A program made the translations under genes and the position numbers. 64,000 nt of DNA from Synechococcus sp. RedBA-s (GTDB lineage: Bacteria > Cyanobacteriota > Cyanobacteriia > PCC-6307 > Cyanobiaceae), in the NCBI RefSeq assembly GCF_024345495.1, contig NZ_JAGQBF010000003.1:53401-117400 (forward strand). Reading direction: 5' to 3'. The notes under the pieces are model-generated. The model was not told the DNA's origin. It did not search any database and saw nothing but the letters and a program-made list of their open reading frames with translations. Positions 18,355 to 26,058 of this stretch are shown here, piece after piece (position 1 is the first letter of the stretch; the number at the start of each line of letters is the position of its first letter).

Positions 18355-18907
18355 GCAGAGCACCGGCGTCGGGCTGACCCTGGTGAGTGGCCCCAGCCGC
18401 AGTGGCAAAAGCCGCTGGGCCGAGCATCTGGTGGCCGGCCGTGGCAAGCCGGTGCTGTACGTGGCCACCGGAGCCCTGGCGGCGGATGATCCGGCCTGGC
18501 AGCGGCGCCTGCAGCTGCACCGGCAGCGGCGACCTGGCCACTGGGCCACCTGGGAGGTGGAAGGGGAGCTGGAGGTGGCCCTCGGTCGTGCCCCGGCGGA
18601 TCACCAGCTCCTGATTGATTCCCTCGGCACCTGGTTGGCCCACCACCTGGATCTCGACGCTGAATCTTGGGAGCAACGGCAGCTGGGGTTGCTGGAGGCC
18701 CTGCGCACCTGCGCGGCCCCCCAGGTGCTGGTGACGGAGGAGACCGGCTGGGGGGTGGTGCCTGCCACCGTGGTCGGTGGCCGTTTCCGTGATCGGCTGG
18801 GAGCGCTGCAGCAACGGTTGCAACCCCTGGCCCATGCCAGCTGGTTGGTGATCCAGGGCCGTGCCCTGGATCTGCATGCCCTCAGTCAACCGGTGCCGGA
18901 GCTGTGA
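18341..18907 (+). CDS. cobU: adenosylcobinamide kinase / guanylyltransferase
   Basis: CobU/CobP phosphorylates adenosylcobinamide and transfers GMP to it, in the nucleotide-loop assembly stage of cobamide synthesis. The P-loop is VSGPSRSGKSRWAE near residue 13; YVATGALAADD and HRQRRPGHWATWE follow, with VTEETGWGVVPATVVGGRFRDRLG as the C-terminal signature. At 188 residues the length is normal. The start overlaps pxcA and the stop overlaps trmL by four bases. Together with the riboswitch at 25.3-25.5 kb this shows the organism handles cobamides. Confidence 0.92.
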   Translation: MEVVEQSTGVGLTLVSGPSRSGKSRWAEHLVAGRGKPVLYVATGALAADDPAWQRRLQLHRQRRPGHWATWEVEGELEVALGRAPADHQLLIDSLGTWLAHHLDLDAESWEQRQLGLLEALRTCAAPQVLVTEETGWGVVPATVVGGRFRDRLGALQQRLQPLAHASWLVIQGRALDLHALSQPVPEL

Positions 18908-19419
18908 GTGCCCTTCCGCGGGTGGTGCTGTTCCAGCCCCAGATTCCGCCCAACACCGGCAATGTGGCCCGCACCTGTGCCGCCACTGGGGCTGAGCTCC
19001 ATCTGATTGAGCCGCTGGGGTTCAGCCTCGATGACCGCCAGCTCAAGCGGGCCGGACTCGATTACTGGCCCTGGGTGCCGCTGCACCTGCATCCCGGCGT
19101 TGAGGAGCTGCTGGCGGAGCGGCGGCGTCGGGGAGGGCGGCTGCTGGCGTTGAGCAGCCTGGTAGATCAGCCCTACCATCACTGCTGCTACCGCAGCGAC
19201 GATTGGCTGCTGTTCGGGCGTGAGAGCGACGGCCTGCCGCCGGAGCTGCTCCAGCAGGCCGATCTGCGCCTCACAATCCCCATGGCTGGCTCCGTGCACC
19301 ACGGCGGCGGGGTGCGCAGCTTGAATCTCTCGGTGTCGGTGGCGGTGGTGTTGTTCGAGGCCCTGCGTCAGTTGGAGACAGGGATTGAAGCGGCCAACCG
19401 CATCTCGGATCGTCCTTGA
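18904..19419 (+). CDS. trmL: tRNA (cytidine/uridine-34 2'-O-)-methyltransferase, TrmL family
   Basis: TrmL is a SPOUT-class enzyme that 2'-O-methylates the wobble base of leucine tRNAs, using SAM bound in a trefoil knot. The N-terminus VVLFQPQIPPNTGNVARTCAATG and the C-terminal knot (LLFGRESDGLPPELLQQ, then VRSLNLSVSVAVVLFEALRQ) are family signatures. At 171 residues it has the minimal SPOUT length. The GTG start overlaps the cobU stop. Confidence 0.92.
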   Translation: MSALPRVVLFQPQIPPNTGNVARTCAATGAELHLIEPLGFSLDDRQLKRAGLDYWPWVPLHLHPGVEELLAERRRRGGRLLALSSLVDQPYHHCCYRSDDWLLFGRESDGLPPELLQQADLRLTIPMAGSVHHGGGVRSLNLSVSVAVVLFEALRQLETGIEAANRISDRP

Positions 19420-19534
19420 CGATCGATGGGCTGACCCAAGGAGGCTTGTGCCCGTTGGTTCATGCCGCTACTCTCGGCGCGGTCTGGGGATAGTGGCTTC
19501 TCCATCGGGCCTTGTCCAACGCGTGAATTTCTGC

Positions 19535-20626
19535 ATGAAGCCTTTGCATCTGATCCTGCCGCTGCTGGGGACCATGCCGGTTCTCTCGCTCGTGGCTGTC
19601 GGGGCGATCCCCGGCATTGCCGACGCGCGCCGCCCCGGTTTTGAAACGATGCCCGAGCGCCTGGATGTGGATCCAGGGACGGCAACCCTGCCTCGGACGG
19701 GTGCGTCTCAGCTGCTGGCTTCGCTGCCTAGTTCCTTCCGCGACAAGCTCTGGGTGCGCATTCGCAGCGACATCAGCCTTGAGGAGCTGGCCAGCCAGTT
19801 GCGGGTTCAGGACACCCCCCTGGCCAAACTCAACGACGTCAACGAGGACCACTCCTTCAGTCGCGGCGACTGGCTGGTGCTCCCTTCCTCCAAAGCTTCG
19901 GCGGCCAAGCAACTGGCCTCCCTCGACACCAGCGAGCTGCGCCGCTCGTCTCCCCTGAATGAGTCCACACCGGTGGAGACCACCGGTGTGGTGCGCTTTG
20001 GCGACAACCTGGTGAAGCTGGCCCAGCGCTACAAGCTCAGCATCCAGGATCTGCTGCGGCTCAATCCCGGCCTGGAGGCGGCCCGCCTGGTGGAAGGGAG
20101 TCAGATCCGCGTCTCCAAGGCTGGTGCCTCCCGTTCGCGCATGGTGCTCGGTCTCAAGCCCGTGGGCAGCGGCGGCCTGAGCTGGCCCGACCTTCCCGGC
20201 TTCAACCGCCCGGGTGAGCAGCGCACTGATCCCTCCCAGCTCAGCCGTGGTTGGATCTGGCCGGCCCGGGGTGTCTTCAGCTCGGGCTACGGCTGGCGCT
20301 GGGGTCGGATGCACAAGGGCATCGACATCGCCAGCAACGTGGGAACGCCGATCGTGGCCGCCGCCGCCGGACAGGTGTCCTATGCCGGTTGGCACGACGG
20401 GGGTTACGGCTACCTGGTGGAGATCCAGCACCCTGATGGCAGCAAGTCGCTCTACGGCCACAACAGCCGGCTGCTGGTGCGAGTGGGTCAGCAGGTGTCC
20501 CAGGGCAGCCAGATCTCTGAAATGGGCAGCACCGGTCGCAGCACCGGACCCCATCTCCACTTTGAGATCCACCCCCCTGGCCGTGGCGCTGCTAATCCGC
20601 TTCAATTCCTCCCCGGCAGGGCCTGA
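19535..20626 (+). CDS. secreted LysM / M23 peptidoglycan peptidase
   Basis: A signal peptide starts at the ATG at 19535 (MKPLHLILPLLGTMPVLSLVAVGAI). Two LysM-like modules follow: one with ISLEELASQLRVQDTPLAKLN, the other with DNLVKLAQRYKLSIQDLLRLNP. The C-terminal M23 domain has the zinc ligands in MHKGIDIASNVGTPIVAAA and GPHLHFEIH, so it should be catalytically competent for cutting peptide cross-links. The product would act in the periplasm during growth or division. The frame is open 50 codons upstream, overlapping trmL, but the signal peptide fixes the start. A weak stem-loop lies just after the stop. Confidence 0.9.
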   Translation: MKPLHLILPLLGTMPVLSLVAVGAIPGIADARRPGFETMPERLDVDPGTATLPRTGASQLLASLPSSFRDKLWVRIRSDISLEELASQLRVQDTPLAKLNDVNEDHSFSRGDWLVLPSSKASAAKQLASLDTSELRRSSPLNESTPVETTGVVRFGDNLVKLAQRYKLSIQDLLRLNPGLEAARLVEGSQIRVSKAGASRSRMVLGLKPVGSGGLSWPDLPGFNRPGEQRTDPSQLSRGWIWPARGVFSSGYGWRWGRMHKGIDIASNVGTPIVAAAAGQVSYAGWHDGGYGYLVEIQHPDGSKSLYGHNSRLLVRVGQQVSQGSQISEMGSTGRSTGPHLHFEIHPPGRGAANPLQFLPGRA

Positions 20627-20644
20627 TCTCTATCCTTGCCATCT

Positions 20645-20668
20645 CCCTCTGCCCGAGCAGGGCGAGGG
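20645..20668 (+). terminator. possible terminator after the M23 peptidase gene
   Basis: CCCTCTGCCC (20645-20654) can pair with GGGCGAGGG (20660-20668) with one bulged T and a GAGCA loop. A clean T-run does not follow, so strength is doubtful. It separates the peptidase gene from the tRNA. Confidence 0.35.
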
Positions 20669-20697
20669 GGGTTGATCGTTTAAAGTCCTCACATCCG

Positions 20698-20771
20698 GGC
20701 TCGGTAGCTCAGCTGGTTAGAGCGTGGGATTCATAACCCCAAGGTCGGGAGTTCAAGTCTCCCCCGAGCCA
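20698..20771 (+). tRNA. tRNA-Met (CAT), elongator type
   Basis: The 74-base sequence folds as a standard cloverleaf. The acceptor stem GGCTCGG pairs with CCGAGCC (20764-20770), with A as discriminator; the CCA end is not encoded. The D arm is GCTC..GAGC, the anticodon loop TTCATAA has anticodon CAT, and the T arm is GGGAG TTCAAGT CTCCC. The 1:72 pair is G-C, so it is not an initiator tRNA, which has an unpaired C-A. A lysidine-modified Ile tRNA also has CAT, but the body looks like elongator Met. Confidence 0.93.
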
Positions 20772-20806
20772 TTCTGGCGTCTTGTTGATGCTTGTTCACC
20801 AGCACT

Positions 20807-20838
20807 GAAGCCCCAGGTCTGTTCAGGCCTGGGGCTTC
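20807..20838. terminator. bidirectional hairpin between tRNA-Met and a convergent gene
   Basis: GAAGCCCCAGG (20807-20817) and CCTGGGGCTTC (20828-20838) form a perfect 11-bp stem with a 10-base loop. It sits between tRNA-Met on the plus strand and the 3' end of a minus-strand gene. A T-rich tract is weak on both sides, so it may act with other factors. Confidence 0.55.
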
Positions 20839-20903
20839 CTGGTTTGGACGGGCTCTGCCTGCTGTCAGGCCGCCGTTTGATGGGCGGCTCCAAAGCTGGA
20901 GAG

Positions 20904-21251
20904 TCAGCGCATCTCGACGGCATTGAGGCGCTCACGGAAGCCGGCGGAGCCGGAGCCCCCGTCTGCGGTGGCGGCCGGGGGCAGGTTGGGCGCCGGGGCC
21001 GGTCCAGCAAAGCGGCGGGCGCGGCCGTAAAGCTGGGGGCGCACATCCACCGCACGCACCAAGGTGCCTGTGCGGGAGCGACCGCCTCCGTCTTCGTTGC
21101 CGGGCTCCTCGCGGTTGAGGGGGCTGGTTTTCAGTTCGCTGCGCAGCTGGTTGAGCAGGCGGAAGTGACCGGTGTTGTTGTACTTGCGAAGCAGGACAGG
21201 GTCCCAGGACATCAGGAAAAAGCTGTGGAAAGGGGGCGGGGCATCAGCCAT
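20904..21251 (-). CDS. conserved hypothetical protein
   Basis: The product is about 115 residues. A well-formed N-terminal block (SFFLMSWDPVLLRKYNNTG, then HFRLLNQLRSELKTSPL) has the look of a conserved cyanobacterial family. The C-terminal half is Pro/Arg/Gly-rich and probably disordered. There is no signal peptide or membrane helix. I start it at the second Met (21251); the frame extends five codons to 21266. The gene is divergent from the peroxiredoxin gene across a promoter region of about 130 bases. I cannot name a function. Confidence 0.6.
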   Translation of the reverse strand: MADAPPPFHSFFLMSWDPVLLRKYNNTGHFRLLNQLRSELKTSPLNREEPGNEDGGGRSRTGTLVRAVDVRPQLYGRARRFAGPAPAPNLPPAATADGGSGSAGFRERLNAVEMR

Positions 21252-21379
21252 CGTCGCCGTAGCCATCGTAGGGGCAGCTGCACCAGGGTTCCGTGATAAA
21301 TTGTTGCGGTCGCAAGTGGTAGTCGGTCCGAGTTCGGACTGGGTTCCCTGCCTTCTCCTTTGTCACCCCCTTCTCCAGC

Positions 21380-21970
21380 ATGTCCCGGCTCGTCGGTCTG
21401 CAGGCTCCTGATTTCACAGCCACTGCTGTGGTGGACCAGGAGTTCCAGACGGTCTCCCTCTCCCAGTACCGCGGCAAGTACGTGGTGCTCTTCTTCTATC
21501 CCCTGGATTTCACCTTCGTCTGCCCCACGGAGATCACCGCCTTCAGTGACCGCTACGGCGATTTCACCAGCCGCAACACCGAAGTGCTGGGCGTGTCGGT
21601 GGACAGCCAGTTCTCCCACCTGGCCTGGATTCAGACCGATCGCAAGAAGGGCGGCATCGGTGACATCGCCTACCCCCTGGTGGCCGACCTCAAGAAAGAG
21701 ATCGCCTCCGCCTATAGCGTGCTCGATGAGGATGCCGGCGTGGCCCTGCGCGGCCTGTTCATCATCGATCCCGAGGGTGTGATCCAGCACGCCACCATCA
21801 ACAACCTGGCGGTGGGCCGCAATGTCGATGAGACCCTGCGGGTTCTTCAGGCCTTCCAGTACACCCAGGCCAACCCCGATGAGGTCTGCCCCGCCAACTG
21901 GACCCCAGGCGAGAAGACGATGAAGCCCGACCCCGTCGGCAGCAAAGAGTTCTTCTCTGCCGTCAACTGA
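21380..21970 (+). CDS. 2-Cys peroxiredoxin
   Basis: Thioredoxin-dependent peroxidase that reduces hydrogen and alkyl peroxides in the cytoplasm. The peroxidatic Cys48 is in [17 protein letters not shown] and the resolving Cys170 in [24 protein letters not shown] (the GG-loop) and the C-terminal tail suggest the sensitive, typical 2-Cys form. Length is 196 residues, normal for cyanobacterial Prx. Its transcript probably ends at the double hairpin directly after the gene. Confidence 0.96.
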   Translation: MSRLVGLQAPDFTATAVVDQEFQTVSLSQYRGKYVVLFFYPLDFTFVCPTEITAFSDRYGDFTSRNTEVLGVSVDSQFSHLAWIQTDRKKGGIGDIAYPLVADLKKEIASAYSVLDEDAGVALRGLFIIDPEGVIQHATINNLAVGRNVDETLRVLQAFQYTQANPDEVCPANWTPGEKTMKPDPVGSKEFFSAVN

Positions 21971-22017
21971 TCAGCGGAGCTTGATCAGTTGACCGAAATC
22001 AGCAGACCGTGATTTGT

Positions 22018-22056
22018 GGATTTTGATCAAGGACATCTGACCCTTGATCAAAATCC
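22018..22056 (+). other. perfect 15-bp hairpin after the peroxiredoxin gene
   Basis: GGATTTTGATCAAGG (22018-22032) and CCTTGATCAAAATCC (22042-22056) are exact reverse complements with a 9-base loop. It lies directly before a canonical terminator, giving a tandem structure. An extra TTGATCA occurs about 30 bases upstream. It may protect the 3' end of the mRNA or be a remnant of a small palindromic repeat. Confidence 0.7.
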
Positions 22057-22079
22057 GGGGGGCCCAGTGCCCCCTTTTT
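22057..22079 (+). terminator. rho-independent terminator of the peroxiredoxin gene
   Basis: A GGGGGC/GCCCCC stem with a 5-base loop (CCAGT) is followed immediately by TTTTT. This is a canonical intrinsic terminator on the plus strand. It also lies beyond the 3' end of purQ, which comes from the other strand. Confidence 0.85.
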
Positions 22080-22100
22080 CGTCTACCTCGGGCCGGAGCC

Positions 22101-22754
22101 TCAGCCCAGCAGGCTGGTGAACAGGCGCTGGCCGTCGAGCCCTCCGGTGCGAGGGTCGCAGGCCCGCTCCGGGTGGGGCATCAGCCCGAGCACGTTACCG
22201 GCGGGGTTGCACAACCCAGCCACATCGCCCACGGAACCATTGGGATTGGCCCGGTAGCGCAGCACCACCTGGCCGGCCTGCTCCATGGCCTCCAATGTGG
22301 CTGGCTCGCATTGGTAGCGGCCTTCGCCATGGGCGATCGGCAGCTCGATCTCCTCGGCCTCCCCGTAGCCTGAAAGCCAGCCACACTGGCTTGGGCGCAC
22401 CGTCAGAGCCGTGGGCTCACAGATGAAATGGAGGCGGCTGTTGCGGGTGAGGGCACCGGGCAGCAGGCCCAGTTCAGTGAGCATCTGAAAGCCATTGCAG
22501 ATGCCCAGCACCGGCCCGCCCCTGGCGGCGAACGCCACCACCTCCTCCAGCACCGGCGCGAAGCGGGCGATGGCACCGCAGCGGAGGTAGTCGCCATAGC
22601 TGAAGCCGCCGGGCAGCACCACCGCATCAAGGCCCCCCAGGTCGCGCTCCTCATGCCAAAGGAAGCGGGTGGGGATTCCCAGGCAGCCCTGGGCCGCCCA
22701 GGCCACGTCCCGGTCACAGTTGGAGCCGGGGAAGACCACCACACCGATGCTCAT
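22101..22754 (-). CDS. purQ: phosphoribosylformylglycinamidine synthase, glutaminase subunit
   Basis: PurQ releases ammonia from glutamine for PurL in the fourth step of purine synthesis. The class I amidotransferase nucleophile is the Cys in [14 protein letters not shown]. The N-terminus [16 protein letters not shown] and [17 protein letters not shown] are family signatures, and the His/Glu of the triad lie in LMPHPERA near the C-terminus. Its start overlaps the purS stop by four bases, so the two are translationally coupled. PurL is elsewhere. Confidence 0.96.
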   Translation of the reverse strand: MSIGVVVFPGSNCDRDVAWAAQGCLGIPTRFLWHEERDLGGLDAVVLPGGFSYGDYLRCGAIARFAPVLEEVVAFAARGGPVLGICNGFQMLTELGLLPGALTRNSRLHFICEPTALTVRPSQCGWLSGYGEAEEIELPIAHGEGRYQCEPATLEAMEQAGQVVLRYRANPNGSVGDVAGLCNPAGNVLGLMPHPERACDPRTGGLDGQRLFTSLLG

Positions 22755-23032
22755 GCCGGCAGAGAGGCGTTGGTGGTGGCGATCTCGCTGAGTTCCAGCT
22801 CCCAGTTCTCGATCACCGGATTGGCCAGCAACCGGTCGCTGAGCAACTCCACCCGCGAGCGGGCGGTGTCGGCATCGGGGGCTTCGATCTCCAGCTCCAC
22901 CGCCTTGCCGATGCGCAGGCGGCTCACCCCCTCCACCCCCAGGCGGCTGCTGGCGGCGCGGGTGGCCTCACCGGCCGGATCGAGAACCGAGGGCCTCAGG
23001 GAGACCAGCACACGGGCGTGAAAGCGGGGCAC
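22751..23032 (-). CDS. purS: phosphoribosylformylglycinamidine synthase subunit PurS
   Basis: PurS dimers link PurQ and the small form of PurL in the FGAM synthase complex. The GTG start at 23032 gives [22 protein letters not shown], the family N-terminus, then [18 protein letters not shown] and [14 protein letters not shown]. The product is 93 residues. The frame is open to 23146, but the extra residues have no PurS character and would overlap a divergent gene. It overlaps purQ by four bases. Confidence 0.93.
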   Translation of the reverse strand: MPRFHARVLVSLRPSVLDPAGEATRAASSRLGVEGVSRLRIGKAVELEIEAPDADTARSRVELLSDRLLANPVIENWELELSEIATTNASLPA

Positions 23033-23129
23033 CAGGCGGTCGAGGCATTTGTTAAATCTTGGCAGCCCGTGTTCCCCATCCGCCAGGCCAGATCCAGCTT
23101 GAAGGAGTGAGACGGAGGAGACAAAGTTG

Positions 23130-23468
23130 ATGCACGCTCCACCCATGCTGGCCCTGGCGGCGCTCCTGGTGATCGGGTTGGGCTGGGCGCCGCGAACGGC
23201 GCTGGGGGCCGAGCCACCGGCCTACCAGGTGGAATGCCGCCTGGGGGATGGCCCCTGGCGCCCCTGTGTGATGACGGTGCAGGCGGTAGGGGAACGCTGG
23301 CAGGTCGACCTTGGGGGCCTGCGGGTCGTGTTTCGCCACGATGGGCGCGGCAGCGTTGAGATGAGCCGCTCCAGTGGCCCCTGGCAGTCGGTGAGTAGCC
23401 GTTGGGATGAGAACCATGCCCTCTGCTGGGATGGGATCTGTGCCAAGGGCGCCTTCCCGCTCGACTGA
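23130..23468 (+). CDS. secreted small hypothetical protein
   Basis: The ATG at 23130 has a good ribosome-binding site (GGAGGAG, about nine bases upstream). A signal peptide (MLALAALLVIGLGWAPRTALGAE) is followed by about 85 residues with three Cys (VECRLG, RPCVMTV, and HALCWDGICAKG with two more near the end). Short beta strands are likely. Disulfides in the periplasm are plausible. It is divergent from purSQ and converges with cobW. I do not recognise the family. Confidence 0.65.
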   Translation: MHAPPMLALAALLVIGLGWAPRTALGAEPPAYQVECRLGDGPWRPCVMTVQAVGERWQVDLGGLRVVFRHDGRGSVEMSRSSGPWQSVSSRWDENHALCWDGICAKGAFPLD

Positions 23469-23477
23469 GGGTCGGCC

Positions 23478-24602
23478 TCAGGCCTGGCGGCTGAGGACGG
23501 CGGCGCCCAGGGCCTGCTCCAGCCGGCCCCTGTCGAGGCGCAGGCCCAGCACCACCAGCTGCAGGCCGGGGCTTCTGTCGCCTGCGGCCTCTGAAGGCTG
23601 ACGGTCGTACCAGCACTCAAGCCGCGGACCCACCGCCTGGATCTGCAGGGGACGTGGCTTGTCGCTGTGCCGCAACCAGCCCTTCAGCCGCAGGATCCCC
23701 TGCTCGACGATCTGCTCCACCAGTAGGCGTTCCAGGACCTGGCGATCGAAGTCGCCCGGCAGCTGCAGCGCTAGCGATTGCATCGGCACATGGACGTGGT
23801 CGTGGTCGTCGTGGTGGCCGTGATCGTTGTCGTCGTCCTGGTGGTGATGATCCGGTTCCCTGGCGGCGCTGGTCGGCTCCACTCGCTCCAGACCCAGCAG
23901 CAGCTCGGTGGGGACCTCTCCGCGCACCATCGGCAGCACCTGCACTCCGGGGCGGCAGAGCGGCGCCAGTTGTCGCTGGATGGCCTCGCTCTGGGAGGCC
24001 TCGAGCCGATCGGCCCGGCTCATCAGCACCAGATCCGCCGCTGCCAGCTGGTCGCGGAACAGATCCTCGAGGTCGCTGAGGTGATCGAGGCTGGGGTCGG
24101 CCGCCCGTTGACGCTCCAGGGCTGCCGGATCGCCCACCACGCTGCCCTGGGCCAGGGCTTCGCCATCCACCACCGTCACCACGCCATTGACGCGGGTGCG
24201 GGTGCGGATCTCGGGCCAGTGAAAGGCCTGCACCAGCGGCTCGGGCAGGGCCAGACCACTGGTTTCGACCACGATGCCGTCGAGGCGGTCAGCCCTGGCC
24301 AGCAGGATCTGCATGGTGGGCAGGAATTCGTCTTGAACGGTGCAGCAGAGGCAGCCGTTGGCCAGCTCCACCAGCCGGCCCTCCAGCTCCTCCTCGGGGC
24401 AGAAGCCACAGCTGCGCAGCAGGGCTCCATCGATGCCCACTTCGCCGAATTCATTGACCAGCACCGCCAGGCGCTGACCGCTGTTGAGCAGCAGCTGGCG
24501 CAGAAGGGTGGTTTTGCCGGCACCGAGAAATCCGGTCACCACCGTGACCGGCAGCCGCCCACTGGCGGGGGGCGCCAGTGGGGCTGAGGGTTGGGAGGTC
24601 AT
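23478..24602 (-). CDS. CobW/COG0523 family GTP-dependent metal chaperone
   Basis: The P-loop is TGFLGAGKTTLL (residues 23-34) and the metal-binding CxCC motif is GCLCCTVQDEF (Cys84, 86, 87). The G-domain also shows VVETSGLALPEPL. A His/Asp-rich segment lies at about 251-271, before the C-terminal CobW_C domain. The family delivers metals such as zinc, cobalt or iron to client proteins. Here the gene sits two bases after hupE and downstream of a cobalamin riboswitch, so cobalt is the most likely metal. That choice is inference; some COG0523 members are zinc-specific. Confidence 0.88.
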   Translation of the reverse strand: MTSQPSAPLAPPASGRLPVTVVTGFLGAGKTTLLRQLLLNSGQRLAVLVNEFGEVGIDGALLRSCGFCPEEELEGRLVELANGCLCCTVQDEFLPTMQILLARADRLDGIVVETSGLALPEPLVQAFHWPEIRTRTRVNGVVTVVDGEALAQGSVVGDPAALERQRAADPSLDHLSDLEDLFRDQLAAADLVLMSRADRLEASQSEAIQRQLAPLCRPGVQVLPMVRGEVPTELLLGLERVEPTSAAREPDHHHQDDDNDHGHHDDHDHVHVPMQSLALQLPGDFDRQVLERLLVEQIVEQGILRLKGWLRHSDKPRPLQIQAVGPRLECWYDRQPSEAAGDRSPGLQLVVLGLRLDRGRLEQALGAAVLSRQA

Positions 24603-24604
24603 GG

Positions 24605-25237
24605 TCAGGGCACCAGCTGGGTCCAGGCGAACGTGCCGCCGATGCCCATCAGCAGCCCCGCCAGCAGCCGCAGGTTGGCGGGCTGGAGCCCCCGGGCCCA
24701 GGAGCGCACCAGGGTGACGGCCACGATCAGCAGGGTCCCCTGGCTGATCAGCAGACCGAGCAGGTAGGGGATCTGGGCCGAGATCGACCAGCCCAGCACC
24801 GGTTCGCTGAGCACGCTGCCGTGCAGGGCGATGGCGGGTAGCAGGATCCAGCGGGGCCAGCGGCCCAGCACCACCAGCCCGGTGGCCACCAACGAGAGGG
24901 CCACCAGCAGCTCGCTACCGGGCAGCACGGGCAGCACCAGACCCAGGGCGGTGGATCCCACCCCGATGGCAAGCATGGCCATCACCCAGCGCAACGGTTG
25001 ATGAAGCCCCACCAGGCCGAGGCTGAGCAGAAAGAGCAGGTGGTCAGGACCGAGCAGCGGATGGCCCAGGCCACTGAGGAAACCAGCTATGGGCCCTTCT
25101 TTGAGCCCGAAGGCCTCCATCACGTGGTGGGCCGAGGCCGGTGCCGCCAGCAGCGAGAGGAGCAGGAGGGGCAGCAAACCCAGCAGGGCAATCCTATGTC
25201 CAGGATTGGAGTGCCCAGGGCGGGAGGCTTGGAGCAT
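24605..25237 (-). CDS. hupE: HupE/UreJ family metal permease (probable cobalt transporter)
   Basis: The product has a signal-like N-terminus (ALLGLLPLLLLSLLAAPASA), then His-His at the mature end and the family motif HPLLGPDHLLFLLSLGLVG. About six membrane helices follow, with a second signature in LPAIALHGSVLSEPVLG. HupE/UreJ proteins carry nickel or cobalt into the cell. Members preceded by a cobalamin riboswitch, as here, are taken to be cobalt importers. I chose the ATG at 25237; an ATG at 25288 would add 17 residues. Neither has a strong ribosome-binding site, which fits control by the leader RNA. cobW follows in the same transcript. Confidence 0.82.
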   Translation of the reverse strand: MLQASRPGHSNPGHRIALLGLLPLLLLSLLAAPASAHHVMEAFGLKEGPIAGFLSGLGHPLLGPDHLLFLLSLGLVGLHQPLRWVMAMLAIGVGSTALGLVLPVLPGSELLVALSLVATGLVVLGRWPRWILLPAIALHGSVLSEPVLGWSISAQIPYLLGLLISQGTLLIVAVTLVRSWARGLQPANLRLLAGLLMGIGGTFAWTQLVP

Positions 25238-25324
25238 GGGTCGTGCTGGCTGAGACAGCCGAGCCGGATCCCGGGGGAGGGAGAGCATGGTCTGGAGATC
25301 CGGTCCGCGCCGGCACGAGAGGGA

Positions 25325-25462
25325 GAACCGGCGGGTGTTCTGACTGGCTCGTGCGGCGGCGGTTGACCGGAGCACGGGCTTCACAGCTGCGGGACAGCGC
25401 CGGGCTTGCACCGGACTTTCCCCCTTGCCCCCGGTGGCTGTTCCCCACCGGAACCGGACTCG
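25325..25462 (-). promoter_or_regulatory. cobalamin (B12) riboswitch upstream of hupE-cobW
   Basis: Read on the minus strand, the leader has all the expected aptamer parts in order. A 5' GGTTCCGGTGGGG segment is followed by the core GGGGGAAAGTCCGGTGCAAG (25405-25424). Next comes CTGTCCCGCAGCTGTGA (25382-25398). The 3' B12-box is AGCCAGTCAGAACACCCGCC (25330-25349). After the box, CGCCGG can pair with CCGGCG nearer to the hupE start, a probable expression platform that hides the initiation region. High cobamide should shut off hupE-cobW. The 5' edge lies directly after the stop of the pentapeptide gene. Confidence 0.9.
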
Positions 25463-25466
25463 AATG

Positions 25467-26024
25467 CTACCGGCAGCCGAGGCTTTCAAGGGTGGACACC
25501 CCGGTGCTGGGGTTGACGCCTTCGGCGCGGGAGCAGAGGGCCTTGACCTGGGAGAGATCCAGCACGGCATCACTGAAATCGGCCCCATCGATCTGGGCCC
25601 CTGTGAAGCGGCTCTGCATGAGCATGGCGTTGCGCAGCACGGCCCCGCTCAGGTCAGCTCCATCGAAGCGGGTGGCGAAGGCCACGGCGTCCTCGAGGTT
25701 GGCCGCGCTCAGGTTGCTGTTGCTGAGGTCGCTGGAGTTGAACACAGCCCCGCGCAGATCGCTGCCGCTGAGGTCGTAGCCGCCCATGGAGGCTTTGAGG
25801 AATTCCTGCTGGCGCAGGTCACGGCCGTGCATGTCGGGCTGGAGATCCTGCAGGGCCCGCTGGCCGCGGAGCTCCGGCGCCGTGATCGCCGCGGCGCTGC
25901 CCACCCCCACCATCAGCCAGCTGCCCACCAGCAGGATCAGGCCCGCCACCAGCGGCCAGAAAGGGCGCTGGTGGCGTTGCCAGGAAGATGGGTGGAGGCT
26001 GAAGCCCCTAGGAGCAGACGACAC
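25467..26024 (-). CDS. membrane-anchored/secreted pentapeptide-repeat protein
   Basis: After a hydrophobic segment (FWPLVAGLILLVGSWLMVGVGSAAA), which looks like a signal peptide or anchor, about 12 pentapeptide repeats of the A(D/N)LXX type follow (DLSGSDLRGAVF, NLSAANLEDAVAF, DLSGAVLRNAML). They would form a right-handed quadrilateral beta helix. A C-terminal tail with two Cys (ALCSRAEG, ESLGCR) caps it. Such proteins are often found in the thylakoid lumen of cyanobacteria. The start is uncertain: GTG at 26024 or Met codons at 26060-26066, which would overlap upp. Confidence 0.78.
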   Translation of the reverse strand: MSSAPRGFSLHPSSWQRHQRPFWPLVAGLILLVGSWLMVGVGSAAAITAPELRGQRALQDLQPDMHGRDLRQQEFLKASMGGYDLSGSDLRGAVFNSSDLSNSNLSAANLEDAVAFATRFDGADLSGAVLRNAMLMQSRFTGAQIDGADFSDAVLDLSQVKALCSRAEGVNPSTGVSTLESLGCR

Positions 26025-26058
26025 GGCGCACGTAGCGTGACCCCTCAAGCTATGGCAC

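Noticed and set aside
24585..24610. possible start of hupE as a long protein from 25588
   Set aside because: The additional 100 or more residues would be translated from the riboswitch aptamer itself, which is clearly an RNA element.
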